From a virus: a stretch of 51,289 bases of DNA. Numbering within the stretch: the stretch's first letter is position 1; every line of letters starts with the position of its first letter. The DNA lies in IMG/VR virus record IMGVR_UViG_3300018062_000001, positions 1 to 51,289 of that record; one strand, 5' to 3'. The notes under the pieces are model-generated. The model was not told where the DNA came from and did not search any database. It worked only from the letters and a program-made list of their open reading frames with translations. Below, in pieces: positions 29,842-39,418 of this stretch. Made by a program: the position numbers and the translations under genes.

Positions 29842-32567
29842 AACATTCCATTTCTAAGAGATGCAGTCCCACCTGTAACAGCTAAAAATTGTGGAGTAAT
29901 ATTACCAAAACTAGAACCATTAGTTATAGTTCCAGAAATTGTAAATTGATATGATGTATTAGCAGCATTTGCACCAGCACTAGAAAAACATGCCGTTGCT
30001 TGTGATGCACAAGCAGTACCTGTTGCTATTGGTGCAGTTAATTGTCCAGATGTATTAGTACCAGTATTTGTACTATATATTTGTACAGCAACACTAAATG
30101 CTGTTGGACTAGCAGGAGTTAATACACCTAAACCAATACCATCAGAAATAGTATTATTTTGCCACAGTCCAGTACATAAAAATGATAACTTCTGATTCGG
30201 ATATACAGGCCAACCACTCCAACCACTAATAAAATTAACTGTAGCAGTAGTAGACGCATTAGTAGTATTAGTCCCACTTAAAGATTGTGTATTTTGAGAT
30301 TGTATTGTTGACGGAAATTCTTCTGGTACAGTTGCATCTGTGGTAATAACAGATGATGATCCTGCACCAAATTTATATGTTACTACATAAGATGTAGGAA
30401 TTTCCTGTGGTTGATTTAATAGATCACAAATATTTTCTTGTGTATTTTGTGCCCATATATAATCAAATCCATTATGTAATGTACCACTAGAACCAGTATA
30501 ACCATTCCAAATTATCACCTCACAAGAACCTGGAATAGTATCAGGACCACCTTTAATTTGAGAAATACTAACACCTTCTGTCCCTGTTCCTAATCCAAGA
30601 ACATTACACCATAAACAGGCTTCTTCATGTAAATCCCAAAATAATATTGGAGTAGTATTATTAATTTCCACTCCTATCGCTGCTGGAGTAAATACTGAAT
30701 ATGTAACACCTGTTAATGTACTAGAAATTGATGTAGTTAATGTACATGATGTAGCAGAAGAACAAGATGATATAGAACAAGCTGTACCACCTGTACATTG
30801 TGTATTTGATCCATTAAAAACAATATTACCAAGATTACCACTAGAACCTGTTGAACTTGTCCATTGTGTTGAGAATTGAGCACCAGATACATATGTAACG
30901 GTAGTTCCACTAACATTAACAGTTCCTAACGAAGAACTTCCTGTTTGTGTAAAGCCACGAATATTATATGTACTAGCACCAAATCCATGATTACCATGAT
31001 CCGAATGATAAACATAAGATACAGGTAAAATAATTGCAGCACTATCAGGATCACCATTAGCAGTAATACTATTTGGTGGTAATATATTTAATTTTTCATA
31101 AGGACCACTATTAGCTTGTCCAGAACCACAACCACCAAATGATAATGGACGGCAAGATGTCCATAATCCGGGTCCACTATTATAACCTTGTAGAGTTAAA
31201 TCCCATGTATATGATTGTTCTTCTGCTGCCCAATTTGCCATTGGTATACAACCACTAATTCCAGAAGCAGGAGAACATGATATTGTAAAATCCGACGTTC
31301 TTGAACCTGGACTACCTAAAGCAGCAGCAGTTGCAGCCCAATTACCTATAATATATAAAGGAGTAAATGCACGGACAGTACACGTTCCTGTTGATGTATA
31401 TCCATATGTTAATAAAGCACCTTGACCATTATTTGTAGCTGTATTTGCAACTTGTCTTTGTTGAAACGTAGTTGTCGCAGTAGTTCCATTTCCACTAGAT
31501 TGTGATGGAACTCTCCATACACCTGTTAAATTAGGAATAGCTAAAGTTGCACTATTAACAGTTACATAAGTAATAGAATCTGCCGCATTTTGACAAGCTA
31601 CACTAATAGGTTCATTTTGATCTGGTAAACAGCCATTACCATTACTATAAGGTGGAGAGGAAGCATTAACAGCATTACCATTTGGCCCAAGACATGTTGT
31701 AGATGTACTTATAGTTATAGTAACTAATCCAGTTGAAGCTGTAGCAGAACGAACAACTCCACCAGCAGATACTACCCATTTTCTTAAATTTGCATTATTA
31801 TTAAATGTGGTACTTGCTTTTAAAACCGAACCTGCTGGACCTATACCATGTACATAACAACCTTGTCCAACACCATTTCCTGCATTACTCCACTGATAAT
31901 CTGTTACAAAAGTACCAGCAAAACGTAATTCTCCATTTGAACAATTAGCAAGAGGATTACCACCATTAGTTGCTAAACAATTAACAGTTGTTCCATTATA
32001 AGCATAAGCATCAACAAAAGCACCACTATTTGCAGTAAAAATTGTATTAATTTTCTGACAAGGATCAGCAGCAGATATTACAGAAGCATCTACCCACGCT
32101 GCTGTAGTTTGTGCTATACCAGAAGAACCAAGTCCAATAACAGGATTACCAAGTGTTGAAGATATTCCTGCACCTAATGGTGCATTCATAAATCCAGTTA
32201 ATAATAATATTAACGAACCACCACCAGTGAGAGTTCCAACATTTATACTAACATAATTTGAAATAACAGAAGATGAAACTACTGTTATATTTGTATTGCC
32301 ACCACAATTCTGACTAGATATAATACCACCAGATGACCAACTACTACCATTAGAACTACTGTCTACTGTAACACCACATGTTGTTACAGTTCCCAGCGTA
32401 TTAATAACTAACTGATGATATTGAGCACCATCTCCCTGAATATTTGTTATTGAATATCTTCCTGTAGTTGTTATAGTTATTGGAATTGTTTGATATGCTA
32501 TTTGTGCCCAAGAAGATAAACAAAATAGGATTATGAATAAATACAAAAATAATATAAATTTTTTCAT
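29823..32567 (-). CDS. Large exported spike-like protein
   Basis: This 914-residue protein begins MKKFILFLYLFIILFCLSSW then AQ, a Sec signal peptide. The mature protein is Ser/Thr/Gly/Asn-rich beta structure with many cysteines, for example CGVTVDSSSNGSSWSSGG and TGTCTVRAFTPLYIIGNW. The composition resembles secreted adhesins or phage spikes. An upstream in-frame TTG two codons earlier is less likely as start. It lies among virion genes. Disulfide-forming cysteines and the signal peptide both argue for folding outside the cytoplasm. Confidence 0.65.
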   Translation of the reverse strand: MKKFILFLYLFIILFCLSSWAQIAYQTIPITITTTGRYSITNIQGDGAQYHQLVINTLGTVTTCGVTVDSSSNGSSWSSGGIISSQNCGGNTNITVVSSSVISNYVSINVGTLTGGGSLILLLTGFMNAPLGAGISSTLGNPVIGLGSSGIAQTTAAWVDASVISAADPCQKINTIFTANSGAFVDAYAYNGTTVNCLATNGGNPLANCSNGELRFAGTFVTDYQWSNAGNGVGQGCYVHGIGPAGSVLKASTTFNNNANLRKWVVSAGGVVRSATASTGLVTITISTSTTCLGPNGNAVNASSPPYSNGNGCLPDQNEPISVACQNAADSITYVTVNSATLAIPNLTGVWRVPSQSSGNGTTATTTFQQRQVANTATNNGQGALLTYGYTSTGTCTVRAFTPLYIIGNWAATAAALGSPGSRTSDFTISCSPASGISGCIPMANWAAEEQSYTWDLTLQGYNSGPGLWTSCRPLSFGGCGSGQANSGPYEKLNILPPNSITANGDPDSAAIILPVSYVYHSDHGNHGFGASTYNIRGFTQTGSSSLGTVNVSGTTVTYVSGAQFSTQWTSSTGSSGNLGNIVFNGSNTQCTGGTACSISSCSSATSCTLTTSISSTLTGVTYSVFTPAAIGVEINNTTPILFWDLHEEACLWCNVLGLGTGTEGVSISQIKGGPDTIPGSCEVIIWNGYTGSSGTLHNGFDYIWAQNTQENICDLLNQPQEIPTSYVVTYKFGAGSSSVITTDATVPEEFPSTIQSQNTQSLSGTNTTNASTTATVNFISGWSGWPVYPNQKLSFLCTGLWQNNTISDGIGLGVLTPASPTAFSVAVQIYSTNTGTNTSGQLTAPIATGTACASQATACFSSAGANAANTSYQFTISGTITNGSSFGNITPQFLAVTGGTASLRNGMLCYQTP

Positions 32568-32582
32568 AATCAATCTCTAATT

Positions 32583-32879
32583 TTACCCATGAAATATTCT
32601 GACAGTTCCAGTTGCAGTTATACCACCTTGAGGTATAACTATTCCATTAAAATATCCTGTTAATATACCTGTACGAACTGTTTCAAGATCAGATGCAGCT
32701 TTTAAATATGCAAGAGATTTTCCATTTGCTTGATTTATAGTTGCATTATCAGTAGTATTTGCATATTGTGTAAATTCTATTTGCAAACGAGTTACTATTT
32801 GTCCAAGAGGCCATACCGTTACAGGACCAGAAGCAACATCGGCGGCTGTTATAACCCAAGGATTACTTGTTATATCCAT
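32583..32879 (-). CDS. Hypothetical virion-region protein
   Basis: This 98-residue protein starts after AAGGAGAATATT. WVITAADVASGPVTVWPLGQ then IVTRLQIEFTQYAN at the N-terminus and a beta C-terminus (VIPQGGITATGTVRIFHG) suggest a small beta-sandwich. No family recognised. Part of the leftward structural operon. Confidence 0.55.
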   Translation of the reverse strand: MDITSNPWVITAADVASGPVTVWPLGQIVTRLQIEFTQYANTTDNATINQANGKSLAYLKAASDLETVRTGILTGYFNGIVIPQGGITATGTVRIFHG

Positions 32880-32906
32880 AATATTCTCCTTATAAAAGTA
32901 ATCCTA

Positions 32907-33569
32907 TTACAAATAATTATAAGTTACAATAAGACCAACACTATAAAGTCTAAAAGTACAAGAACCTGGAGTTACTATTGCAAGCTCTAATGTTGGTGAA
33001 GTAGCAATAAGATTATCCCAAACTGGAGTACCAATAGCTAGTGTAGCTTGATTACAAGTAGTAGCATTTGTTGTTACTGTTAATGGAGTTACATTTACAC
33101 CATTAATTAGAGTATTAATTGAATTTGCAACACCATTACCAATAGTATTTAATCCTAAAGTTGCTGTAAACGATGTAAGTGAAGCTCCCTGCACTGACCA
33201 ATTAAGTACAAGACTTGTCATCATTGTACCTTTATTTGGTGGTGTATCTCCAGAATCATCAGCGAGAAACCCACTATTATTTATAGGCGGAACACTAGAA
33301 GAAGAAAGAAGAGATTTAACTTCTTTAAAATATTCTCCAAGTAGTAAATCTATAGCTGCTGTTTGTGAGGCAGCTATATTAATACTAACATCATTTGCCC
33401 CATTCCTTGTAAGTGTTGCATTTGTTAATGTATAACTATTATTTAATGGAACCTGTACTAATCCTATTGTAATAGCACCATCCATTTGTAAAACACCATC
33501 ACCAGCCATTCCTACCAAGGTTGAACCTGTTGGTGACGCCATTCCTTTATATCTTGTAATACTTGCCAT
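32907..33569 (-). CDS. Hypothetical beta-rich virion protein
   Basis: This is a 220-residue protein. MDGAITIGLVQVPLNNSYTL then TNATLTRNGANDVSINIAAS opens a beta domain; later MTSLVLNWSVQGASLTSFTA and TPGSCTFRLYSVGLIVTYNY. It follows the 103-residue zinc protein by 9 bases. Possibly a tail or decoration component; no match recognised. Confidence 0.5.
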   Translation of the reverse strand: MASITRYKGMASPTGSTLVGMAGDGVLQMDGAITIGLVQVPLNNSYTLTNATLTRNGANDVSINIAASQTAAIDLLLGEYFKEVKSLLSSSSVPPINNSGFLADDSGDTPPNKGTMMTSLVLNWSVQGASLTSFTATLGLNTIGNGVANSINTLINGVNVTPLTVTTNATTCNQATLAIGTPVWDNLIATSPTLELAIVTPGSCTFRLYSVGLIVTYNYL

Positions 33570-33578
33570 TAGAATCTC

Positions 33579-33890
33579 CTAATATAAAATCTCTAATTCA
33601 TTATCAGGCCCAAACAAACTTGGCTCTGTAAGTTTTTGATCCGGCATTAATTCTCTTTCATTTGGTAAATTCTCAAGAACATGAGCAATATATGCTTCAC
33701 GTTGTCCTATTAGTGGCAAACCCATACCACCATGATCTATACAATCAAAAGTTTTACAAACTAAAAGTCCAAATTGCCATTCAAGATCAGCTATAAAAAC
33801 TCTAGAACCACATCTAGCGCAATAATGATAAGCATTTTCGTGGTATGATCTTCGTCCTTGCCATATTGCGCCACCATATGATTCTGGCAT
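33579..33890 (-). CDS. Cys-rich virion-region protein under RNA pseudoknot control
   Basis: This is a 103-residue protein. YHYCARCGSRVFIADLEWQF then GLLVCKTFDCIDHG has CxxC plus two further Cys and two His, a likely zinc site, in a form common in small phage structural-operon proteins. Its AAAGGAG site (33910-33904 on the minus strand) is buried in a 13-bp stem of the upstream pseudoknot. Translation is therefore probably regulated. The spacing to ATG is long (13 bases). Confidence 0.65.
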   Translation of the reverse strand: MPESYGGAIWQGRRSYHENAYHYCARCGSRVFIADLEWQFGLLVCKTFDCIDHGGMGLPLIGQREAYIAHVLENLPNERELMPDQKLTEPSLFGPDNELEILY

Positions 33891-33898
33891 AAAAATAA

Positions 33899-33982
33899 GA
33901 TGGCTCCTTTATTTATGAAATATTATAAAACAGTGAGGGTAAAGGAGCCATCCTTGCTGCAAGCAGCCGAAACCCCTCACTG
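33899..33982 (-). promoter_or_regulatory. H-type RNA pseudoknot sequestering a ribosome binding site
   Basis: GATGGCTCCTTTA (33899-33911, plus strand) is the perfect complement of TAAAGGAGCCATC (33940-33952). CAGTGAGGG (33931-33939) is the perfect complement of CCCTCACTG (33974-33982). The pairs cross, with no unpaired base between 33939 and 33940, so the stems can stack. GCTGC/GCAGC adds a hairpin in the last loop. On the minus strand the AAAGGAG of the gene at 33890 lies in the 13-bp stem. The block is also far richer in GC than its surroundings. Confidence 0.7.
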
Positions 33983-34003
33983 CTCTCTTTCGAGAGATCG
34001 TTA

Positions 34004-34315
34004 CTAAACTCCGGGTTGCAAAGTAGATTCTTCATCTAATTTATGCTCTTTTACTAATTTCTCTTTTACTTCCCTAGAAACATTTGGATTTTCTAGAGTT
34101 GCTTTTAATTCTTGTGTATTTTTAGGCTCTGCCATTTCTTCTGGCGTTAATGGTTTAAATCCATGATATTCTTGATGCCTTTTGAATTGGTCATCAGCAG
34201 CAATTTCATTGTCTAAACGACATTGAAAACCACAGGAACATTCACGATAATGACGATATTGTGGAAAAGCAAAAGAATGAACTTCTTTTTTTACTAAATT
34301 ATGTACGCCTGCCAT
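34004..34315 (-). CDS. Hypothetical Cys/His protein
   Basis: This is a 103-residue protein. YRECSCGFQCRL (24-35) followed by FKRHQEYHGF gives Cys-x-Cys-x3-Cys and His-x4-His, a possible zinc finger. The C-terminus is an acidic, charged helix (SREVKEKLVKEHKLDEESTL). It starts after GGAATAACAAAA. It is the last gene before the pseudoknot leader. Confidence 0.55.
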   Translation of the reverse strand: MAGVHNLVKKEVHSFAFPQYRHYRECSCGFQCRLDNEIAADDQFKRHQEYHGFKPLTPEEMAEPKNTQELKATLENPNVSREVKEKLVKEHKLDEESTLQPGV

Positions 34316-34337
34316 TTTTGTTATTCCTTAAATTAAA

Positions 34338-35333
34338 TTATAGAGGTAGATACGAATAATGTACCAATAAATGAAATAGCCATACAGTTTGTGCCACAGA
34401 AGCAGATTGATTAAACTGTATAGTTGCAGTAAATATTTGTAAAGGAACTGCTGTTGGATTTGTTGTAAATGTTTGTTTAATCGTCCAAGGTTGTCCGGCA
34501 GCACCAACTGTAAAACCTGCAAATTGTGTTGATGTAGGTAATAATGTTGATCCACCACCAGTAGCATCTACTAATGTTGCACTAGGAAGTGTTTCAGATG
34601 AGGCAGCGGTTGGTGGTTGTGATGTTTTTAATGTAACTACAGTAATAGATGTTGGTTGTGTAGTTACAGTACCAACAAGCCATGTAATATCAGTAATTGT
34701 TATAGCTTTACCAGTTGTAGTTCTATCTGATGGTATAGAAAATGTACAAGTAAATAAATTACCAGCAGCACCAGAAGATGATAAAATTCCCTTCAAAGCA
34801 AGCATTGATCCACTAAGAGCGTATGTACCATCACCAGAACCAGCATTTGAAGTAGCAGCTTCACTACAATCATTTAGTGGAACCCAATATTCACCATCTT
34901 GAAGAGTTCCTACAGTATAATCAGGATTACTTGCAACATAAGAAACTGTTACAGTACAAGATGTACAAGTTGAAATAGTAATTGTAACAGCCCCAAATGC
35001 TTGTGTTACACCTTCTAATGTATATGTACCATTAGCTGCAAGAGATATAGCAGAACTTCCTGTCATAGCTGAACAAGAAGAAGTTAATGCAGTTGTACAT
35101 GTTTGTAATTGTGCAGTCCCTACAACTGTTCCAGAAATAGTCCATTTTAAATTATGTGTATTATAAAATGAACCTTCCGGTACAGTAGCAAGAATAGTAG
35201 CAGATTGTGTTGCTGTTAAAGGTCCAATAGTTTGTTCTACTGGATATAATATTGTTTGAGCAAAAGAAAAACTAGAAAAACAAAATAAAGTCAGCAATAA
35301 AATTCTTATTGAAGATGAAAGGAACTTTTTCAT
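34338..35333 (-). CDS. Exported beta-rich virion-region protein
   Basis: This 331-residue protein begins MKKFLSSSIRILLLTLFCFS then SFSFAQ, a Sec signal peptide. The mature part is Thr/Ser/Ala-rich beta structure with Cys pairs (QTCTTALTSSCSAM; TISTCTSCTVTVSY). It is encoded directly after the capsid gene. It has the same composition as the products at 16974 and 29823 and may be an exported particle- or surface-associated protein. No family recognised. Confidence 0.6.
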   Translation of the reverse strand: MKKFLSSSIRILLLTLFCFSSFSFAQTILYPVEQTIGPLTATQSATILATVPEGSFYNTHNLKWTISGTVVGTAQLQTCTTALTSSCSAMTGSSAISLAANGTYTLEGVTQAFGAVTITISTCTSCTVTVSYVASNPDYTVGTLQDGEYWVPLNDCSEAATSNAGSGDGTYALSGSMLALKGILSSSGAAGNLFTCTFSIPSDRTTTGKAITITDITWLVGTVTTQPTSITVVTLKTSQPPTAASSETLPSATLVDATGGGSTLLPTSTQFAGFTVGAAGQPWTIKQTFTTNPTAVPLQIFTATIQFNQSASVAQTVWLFHLLVHYSYLPL

Positions 35334-35386
35334 TTTTATAATCCCTTTTAGAAATAATTGGCTCCTTTACCACCAAACAATCAACA

Positions 35387-36340
35387 CTACGGACCATTAC
35401 TTCCCCAAACTCCCAGCCAATTTGCAGGAAAAGCTGCAAATCGCATAAGAGATTTTTGTTTAAGTGCATATGTGTCAAAGTCATCATCAAAATCCATAAA
35501 CGGTTTATGACGCCACAAGAATTTAAGATGATGATTTTCTTTAGCACAAAGACCGAACCATGCTGTATCACTTGTTAAGAAATGGCCTACAATATAACCA
35601 AGATTCTCTCCAAGTAATGAGTTAATTTCATTAGTAGCAGTTCCTGGTTTTCCAGGACTTCCCAATAATTCACGCGCCAAAAATCTATTCGCTGGAGCAA
35701 CAAGAATAACTTCTGGTTTATAAATTATTGGAATACCTACACCATCTACTAATCTTTCAAATTGATTAGTCATTAACTGAATAGCAGCAAAAGAAAGATC
35801 AACATCAGTAGCTGGTCTATTAGGATAGGTTCCCGCAGCACTAATTACGTTTGATAATCCCGGTCCATAATTTGTAGCAGGAGGACCACCAAGTAACAAA
35901 TGTTGATTGTTAAATAGTGATACACCATCTATAGTTTTTATGGTACTAAAACCGAGATTAATAATATTCCACGGAACCATTTCTTCCGTGAATACTTGTG
36001 AACGTGCTAGAGCTTTTGGAATTTGCTGAATAACACCAAGTTGGTCATCTTCAACAAGTTCAAATGACGCTCTAGCAGCTAATGAATATGTTAAAGGAAT
36101 AGCTCGAATTGTTCCACCTTGAATAATCTGTGTATATGCTACAGGAGTATTCTCTGCCTTTAATGGCATCGGTGGAGTTCCAGCAAATTCCAATTCATCA
36201 TGATATGCAGTCGTTATAGTTTCCACATTAAAAACAGCAGGATATTCTAATTTACGCTGTAATGTCTGTGTCCACTGATTAAAAACCTTGCGTTGACCGG
36301 GCGCAAGTAGTTGTGCATATTGTGCCCGTACCATTGTCAT
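35387..36340 (-). CDS. Major capsid protein (putative)
   Basis: This is a 317-residue protein. An N-terminal helical region (RKVFNQWTQTLQRKLEYPAV) precedes MPLKAENTPVAYTQIIQGGT then IRAIPLTYSLAARASFELVE, and PEVILVAPANRFLARELLGS in the centre. The C-terminus is FMDFDDDFDTYALKQKSLMR FAAFPANW. The sequence resembles an HK97-fold head protein. Its position after portal, scaffold-like and decoration-like genes fits. The ribosome binding site is GAGGTAA. No cleavage site was identified. Confidence 0.72.
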   Translation of the reverse strand: MTMVRAQYAQLLAPGQRKVFNQWTQTLQRKLEYPAVFNVETITTAYHDELEFAGTPPMPLKAENTPVAYTQIIQGGTIRAIPLTYSLAARASFELVEDDQLGVIQQIPKALARSQVFTEEMVPWNIINLGFSTIKTIDGVSLFNNQHLLLGGPPATNYGPGLSNVISAAGTYPNRPATDVDLSFAAIQLMTNQFERLVDGVGIPIIYKPEVILVAPANRFLARELLGSPGKPGTATNEINSLLGENLGYIVGHFLTSDTAWFGLCAKENHHLKFLWRHKPFMDFDDDFDTYALKQKSLMRFAAFPANWLGVWGSNGP

Positions 36341-36382
36341 AGTAAAATTACCTCATTGAAGATGAATTTAAAATATAAAAAA

Positions 36383-37030
36383 TTATGATACTAATTGCAT
36401 ACTAGATTTCAAAAACTGAAATAAAACTCTAGCATTTGCAATAAGACCATCAATAGTAAAACCAATTACCTGAACAACTGTATTAACACCCGGAGTATTT
36501 TTACCTAAATCAATATACCAACGACCATTTGTATCTTTAGTCATTCCAAATTGATTTGAGGCTGGAGCAATGGTTGCTTGTGTTGGAGTTACAGAAGAAC
36601 TATTAACACTATTGTCTACTTGTGCCCAGAAAATAGTGTCAAGATTAGCTTCACCTACTGTTAAATATCCCAAAGAAAATGGAGCGCCTTCTGGTATATT
36701 AACAGCACTTGATTGAAAAGGTACAGAACCAAATGTTACACCTGTACCCGGAAAACCTACTGGTGCAAATGGTGATGGTACTCCTAACCCATTACTTGCA
36801 AGATTATGAGCATCTTCATAAGCAACACCAAGAATACCAGCAGCGATTGTTACACCATCCCATGCTTGTACATAACCTGCGGCTGAGATCATTACAGGAG
36901 TACCTTTATAAAAGGTTTGTCCTGCTGCTTCTGGCAATACATGTGAACCAACTGTCATTTCTGTATTACCAGATTTTGTTTGATATTGCCAAATTTCAGC
37001 GTGATTTGCTATTGCTGGACCTACTGCCAT
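36383..37030 (-). CDS. Capsid decoration-like protein
   Basis: This is a 215-residue protein. ANHAEIWQYQTKSGNTEMTV then GSHVLPEAAGQTFYKGTPVM and AAGILGVAYEDAHN resemble the beta-tulip opening of phage head-decoration proteins (gpD-like: TFYKGTPVM, then AGILGVAYED). It ends FTIDGLIANARVLFQFLKSS. It is encoded between the scaffold and capsid genes. Confidence 0.62.
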   Translation of the reverse strand: MAVGPAIANHAEIWQYQTKSGNTEMTVGSHVLPEAAGQTFYKGTPVMISAAGYVQAWDGVTIAAGILGVAYEDAHNLASNGLGVPSPFAPVGFPGTGVTFGSVPFQSSAVNIPEGAPFSLGYLTVGEANLDTIFWAQVDNSVNSSSVTPTQATIAPASNQFGMTKDTNGRWYIDLGKNTPGVNTVVQVIGFTIDGLIANARVLFQFLKSSMQLVS

Positions 37031-37123
37031 TTTATTCTCCTATTTTATATAGCTCCATAAGATATGGCAACGCTATACCAATATACATCTAGTTAATATA
37101 ATGCACATATTTTAATTTAAAAG

Positions 37124-38167
37124 CTATGTGTGCATTCCTTCATTCATAGCTTCTAGTCCCTGTGTAAAAGCCATATCATCAGGACCAGATTCTTTTCTAA
37201 ATTGTTGATCTTTTTCCCATTCTTTATCAGACATATTATCAAGACCTGGGATATAAAATTCTACATTATGTCCAGCGGATTTCATACGTCTATATGCTGA
37301 TATAAGTTTTTCACCTTTATGAGCACCTTGTTCTACAACACCAGCATAAAGTTCATCATAAAATTGTTTTTGTGCTAATGAACGCGCTGTTTCTTGAAAA
37401 CGACCTACCATTCTAAGAGAAGCCATAATATTTCTCTTATAACGCGCCATAAGTACAAATACATTAATCTTCATTAAAATAACATCATACCATTTTATTT
37501 CAGAACCATGTAATGCAGAAGGCCATATAGGTGTCTTTTCAATATCTACATCATTAGGACCAGCATTTACAAAACCCAAAGCAGAATAATATTGATAATT
37601 ACCACCCTCATAATTTTTATAATTTACCCAATGAAAACGAATTTGAGGATCTTTTGGCTTTAAAAATAGAATACCTGGAATGATATCATCAGTTGCTTTA
37701 ATCCAAGGTATATCCATAATTTGAGACTCATTAAGACTTGCAGCAAATGAATCTAAGTCTTTTTTACTAGCAGGACGAGCGGTTTTACCAATATTTTCAA
37801 AACCACTTTGATTTACTGGTTGAGGAATAGCATATGATTCACTTGTCATTCCAGATGTTACTGTTGCTCTAGGACGAGCACCAACTTGAATATCTGGAGA
37901 AAAATCCTGAGGCTCTTCATTTTTAAGACTTGTTATAAAATCATGTACTTGTTTTTGCTCTTTAGATTCCGTTAATGTTTCTTGATTTGTTAATTTCTCA
38001 AATTGCTCTTTTGTATCTTTAGTAGAAAATGGAGCATCTTTTTTTACATGAATTTCAGAAGCAAGAGTAGAGCCACCATCTACAGCATCAGAGAGAGTTT
38101 TTTCAATATTTGATGCTGCTGCATTAATTACTTCTTTTGTAGGATTTTCATTAAATTTTTTTGCCAT
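37124..38167 (-). CDS. Hypothetical head-region protein
   Basis: This is a 347-residue protein. A long charged N-terminal half (ASNIEKTLSDAVDGGSTLAS; QFEKLTNQETLTESKEQKQV) looks disordered. The centre is globular (IPGILFLKPKDPQIRFHWVN), followed by a basic helix (RYKRNIMASLRMVGRFQETA). The order matches neither portal nor protease. It could be a scaffold partner or minor head protein. No family recognised. Confidence 0.5.
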   Translation of the reverse strand: MAKKFNENPTKEVINAAASNIEKTLSDAVDGGSTLASEIHVKKDAPFSTKDTKEQFEKLTNQETLTESKEQKQVHDFITSLKNEEPQDFSPDIQVGARPRATVTSGMTSESYAIPQPVNQSGFENIGKTARPASKKDLDSFAASLNESQIMDIPWIKATDDIIPGILFLKPKDPQIRFHWVNYKNYEGGNYQYYSALGFVNAGPNDVDIEKTPIWPSALHGSEIKWYDVILMKINVFVLMARYKRNIMASLRMVGRFQETARSLAQKQFYDELYAGVVEQGAHKGEKLISAYRRMKSAGHNVEFYIPGLDNMSDKEWEKDQQFRKESGPDDMAFTQGLEAMNEGMHT

Positions 38168-38199
38168 ATATTTACCTTATAATTATATAATTTATAAAT

Positions 38200-39027
38200 T
38201 TATATAATCATAGCCCTCCCCTCTGATACCATAGCTGTCTGTTCTTTATACCATTCTTCTGGTGTCATACCATATCTTTTTGCCATAGCTAATTCATTAG
38301 CATCAAGACCAAAATTATTAGCTGCTGTTCTTTCTCCATCATTAGTACCTCTATTAGTATTAAGATTTGTACTCTCTACTCTAGAAGTACCACCACCCTG
38401 AATAAGATTAAATTTACCTTCTTTTTTAGCAGTATCTCGTTGAATTTCTGTAAAATGAGCACCCATTATAGAATCATGGACTTTCTTAATAACTATCTCC
38501 GGATCACTTCCCATTTGTACCAATAATTGAGGAGTATATCTTTTCCACTCCTCATCAATTTCAGATTTAATAGTTTCATTCTTAAATCCATCTAAAGTTG
38601 CTGTTGCATTTCTATATGCTAATGTACGCATAAAATTCATATTTTGAATACGACCATCCATAGCAACAGCAGTTGCAACTTTTCTAAGACCAGAAGCAGG
38701 ATCAGTTGCGAATTCTATCGGATCAATATCATCAAAAACTGTTTTATTTTTATTCCCGTTATCATTATTACGTTCACCAGAATTATTACCCGAGTTATTA
38801 TTTCCCTCATTATTTCCTTCACTGCTGGACCTAGATACAGAAGTAGTTGTCATTTTCGTCTCTAAAGCAGTAATCATATCTTTAATACTATTAATTCCAC
38901 CGTCAAATTTTTGCTCTACAGCAGTTAATTCTGCTTTAGTAACCGCACCACCAAGTTTACCCATAAAATCATCAATATCAAAACCAGCTTCTTTAAAATC
39001 TTCTTTTGTCATTTTTCCGAATGCCAT
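38200..39027 (-). CDS. Scaffold-like head assembly protein
   Basis: This is a 275-residue protein. A coiled N-terminus (LTAVEQKFDGGINSIKDMIT) leads to an Asn/Gly/Ser low-complexity stretch (NNSGNNSGERNNDNGNKN). A helical domain and a C-terminal segment follow (LDANELAMAKRYGMTPEEWY), which resembles the helix-turn-helix ends of phage scaffold proteins. It is located between portal and capsid genes, as scaffolds usually are. Confidence 0.6.
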   Translation of the reverse strand: MAFGKMTKEDFKEAGFDIDDFMGKLGGAVTKAELTAVEQKFDGGINSIKDMITALETKMTTTSVSRSSSEGNNEGNNNSGNNSGERNNDNGNKNKTVFDDIDPIEFATDPASGLRKVATAVAMDGRIQNMNFMRTLAYRNATATLDGFKNETIKSEIDEEWKRYTPQLLVQMGSDPEIVIKKVHDSIMGAHFTEIQRDTAKKEGKFNLIQGGGTSRVESTNLNTNRGTNDGERTAANNFGLDANELAMAKRYGMTPEEWYKEQTAMVSEGRAMII

Positions 39028-39061
39028 ATATTATTCTACTTATTTAGTAGCTCCTTTTATA

Positions 39062-39418
39062 TTATGATGCAGTTTTTCTCATTTTCTCTTCTATATCTCT
39101 TAATTTCTTTTGATTTTCTTCATATCTTTCTATCTCTTCCATAAATCCAAATACACCTCTTACACCAATAATTTGTCCACGAAGAATATCAGATTTATCT
39201 TTTCCAGTTCTATTATCATATGGAAATAATAATAATTGTTTATTTAATTCTTCACAACCATTATTGACGTAAAACTCCTCCAACATTTTCCATTCCGGCG
39301 ATTGCAAAAGTATTTTCAGACGTTCCTTGCTCTGGACTAATCTCTGAAATGCTTTGTTCTCCTTGAGTGATTCTACTTGTTTCTTGGTTATTTCCCACTG
39401 TGCGTTGTCCATTTGCAT
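39062..39418 (-). CDS. Hypothetical coiled-coil protein overlapping portal gene
   Basis: This is a 118-residue protein. Charged helices run through it (ITKKQVESLKENKAFQRLVQ; ERYEENQKKLRDIEEKMRKT). The first 157 bases overlap the portal gene in another frame, an unusually long overlap in this compact genome. No start-codon alternative removes it without losing most of the helix. The protein looks real by composition, while the portal end there is low-complexity. Confidence 0.6.
   Translation of the reverse strand: MQMDNAQWEITKKQVESLKENKAFQRLVQSKERLKILLQSPEWKMLEEFYVNNGCEELNKQLLLFPYDNRTGKDKSDILRGQIIGVRGVFGFMEEIERYEENQKKLRDIEEKMRKTAS

Noticed and set aside
35272-35571. 99-codon minus-strand frame
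   Set aside because: It overlaps the capsid gene end and the next gene start; no protein-like motif.
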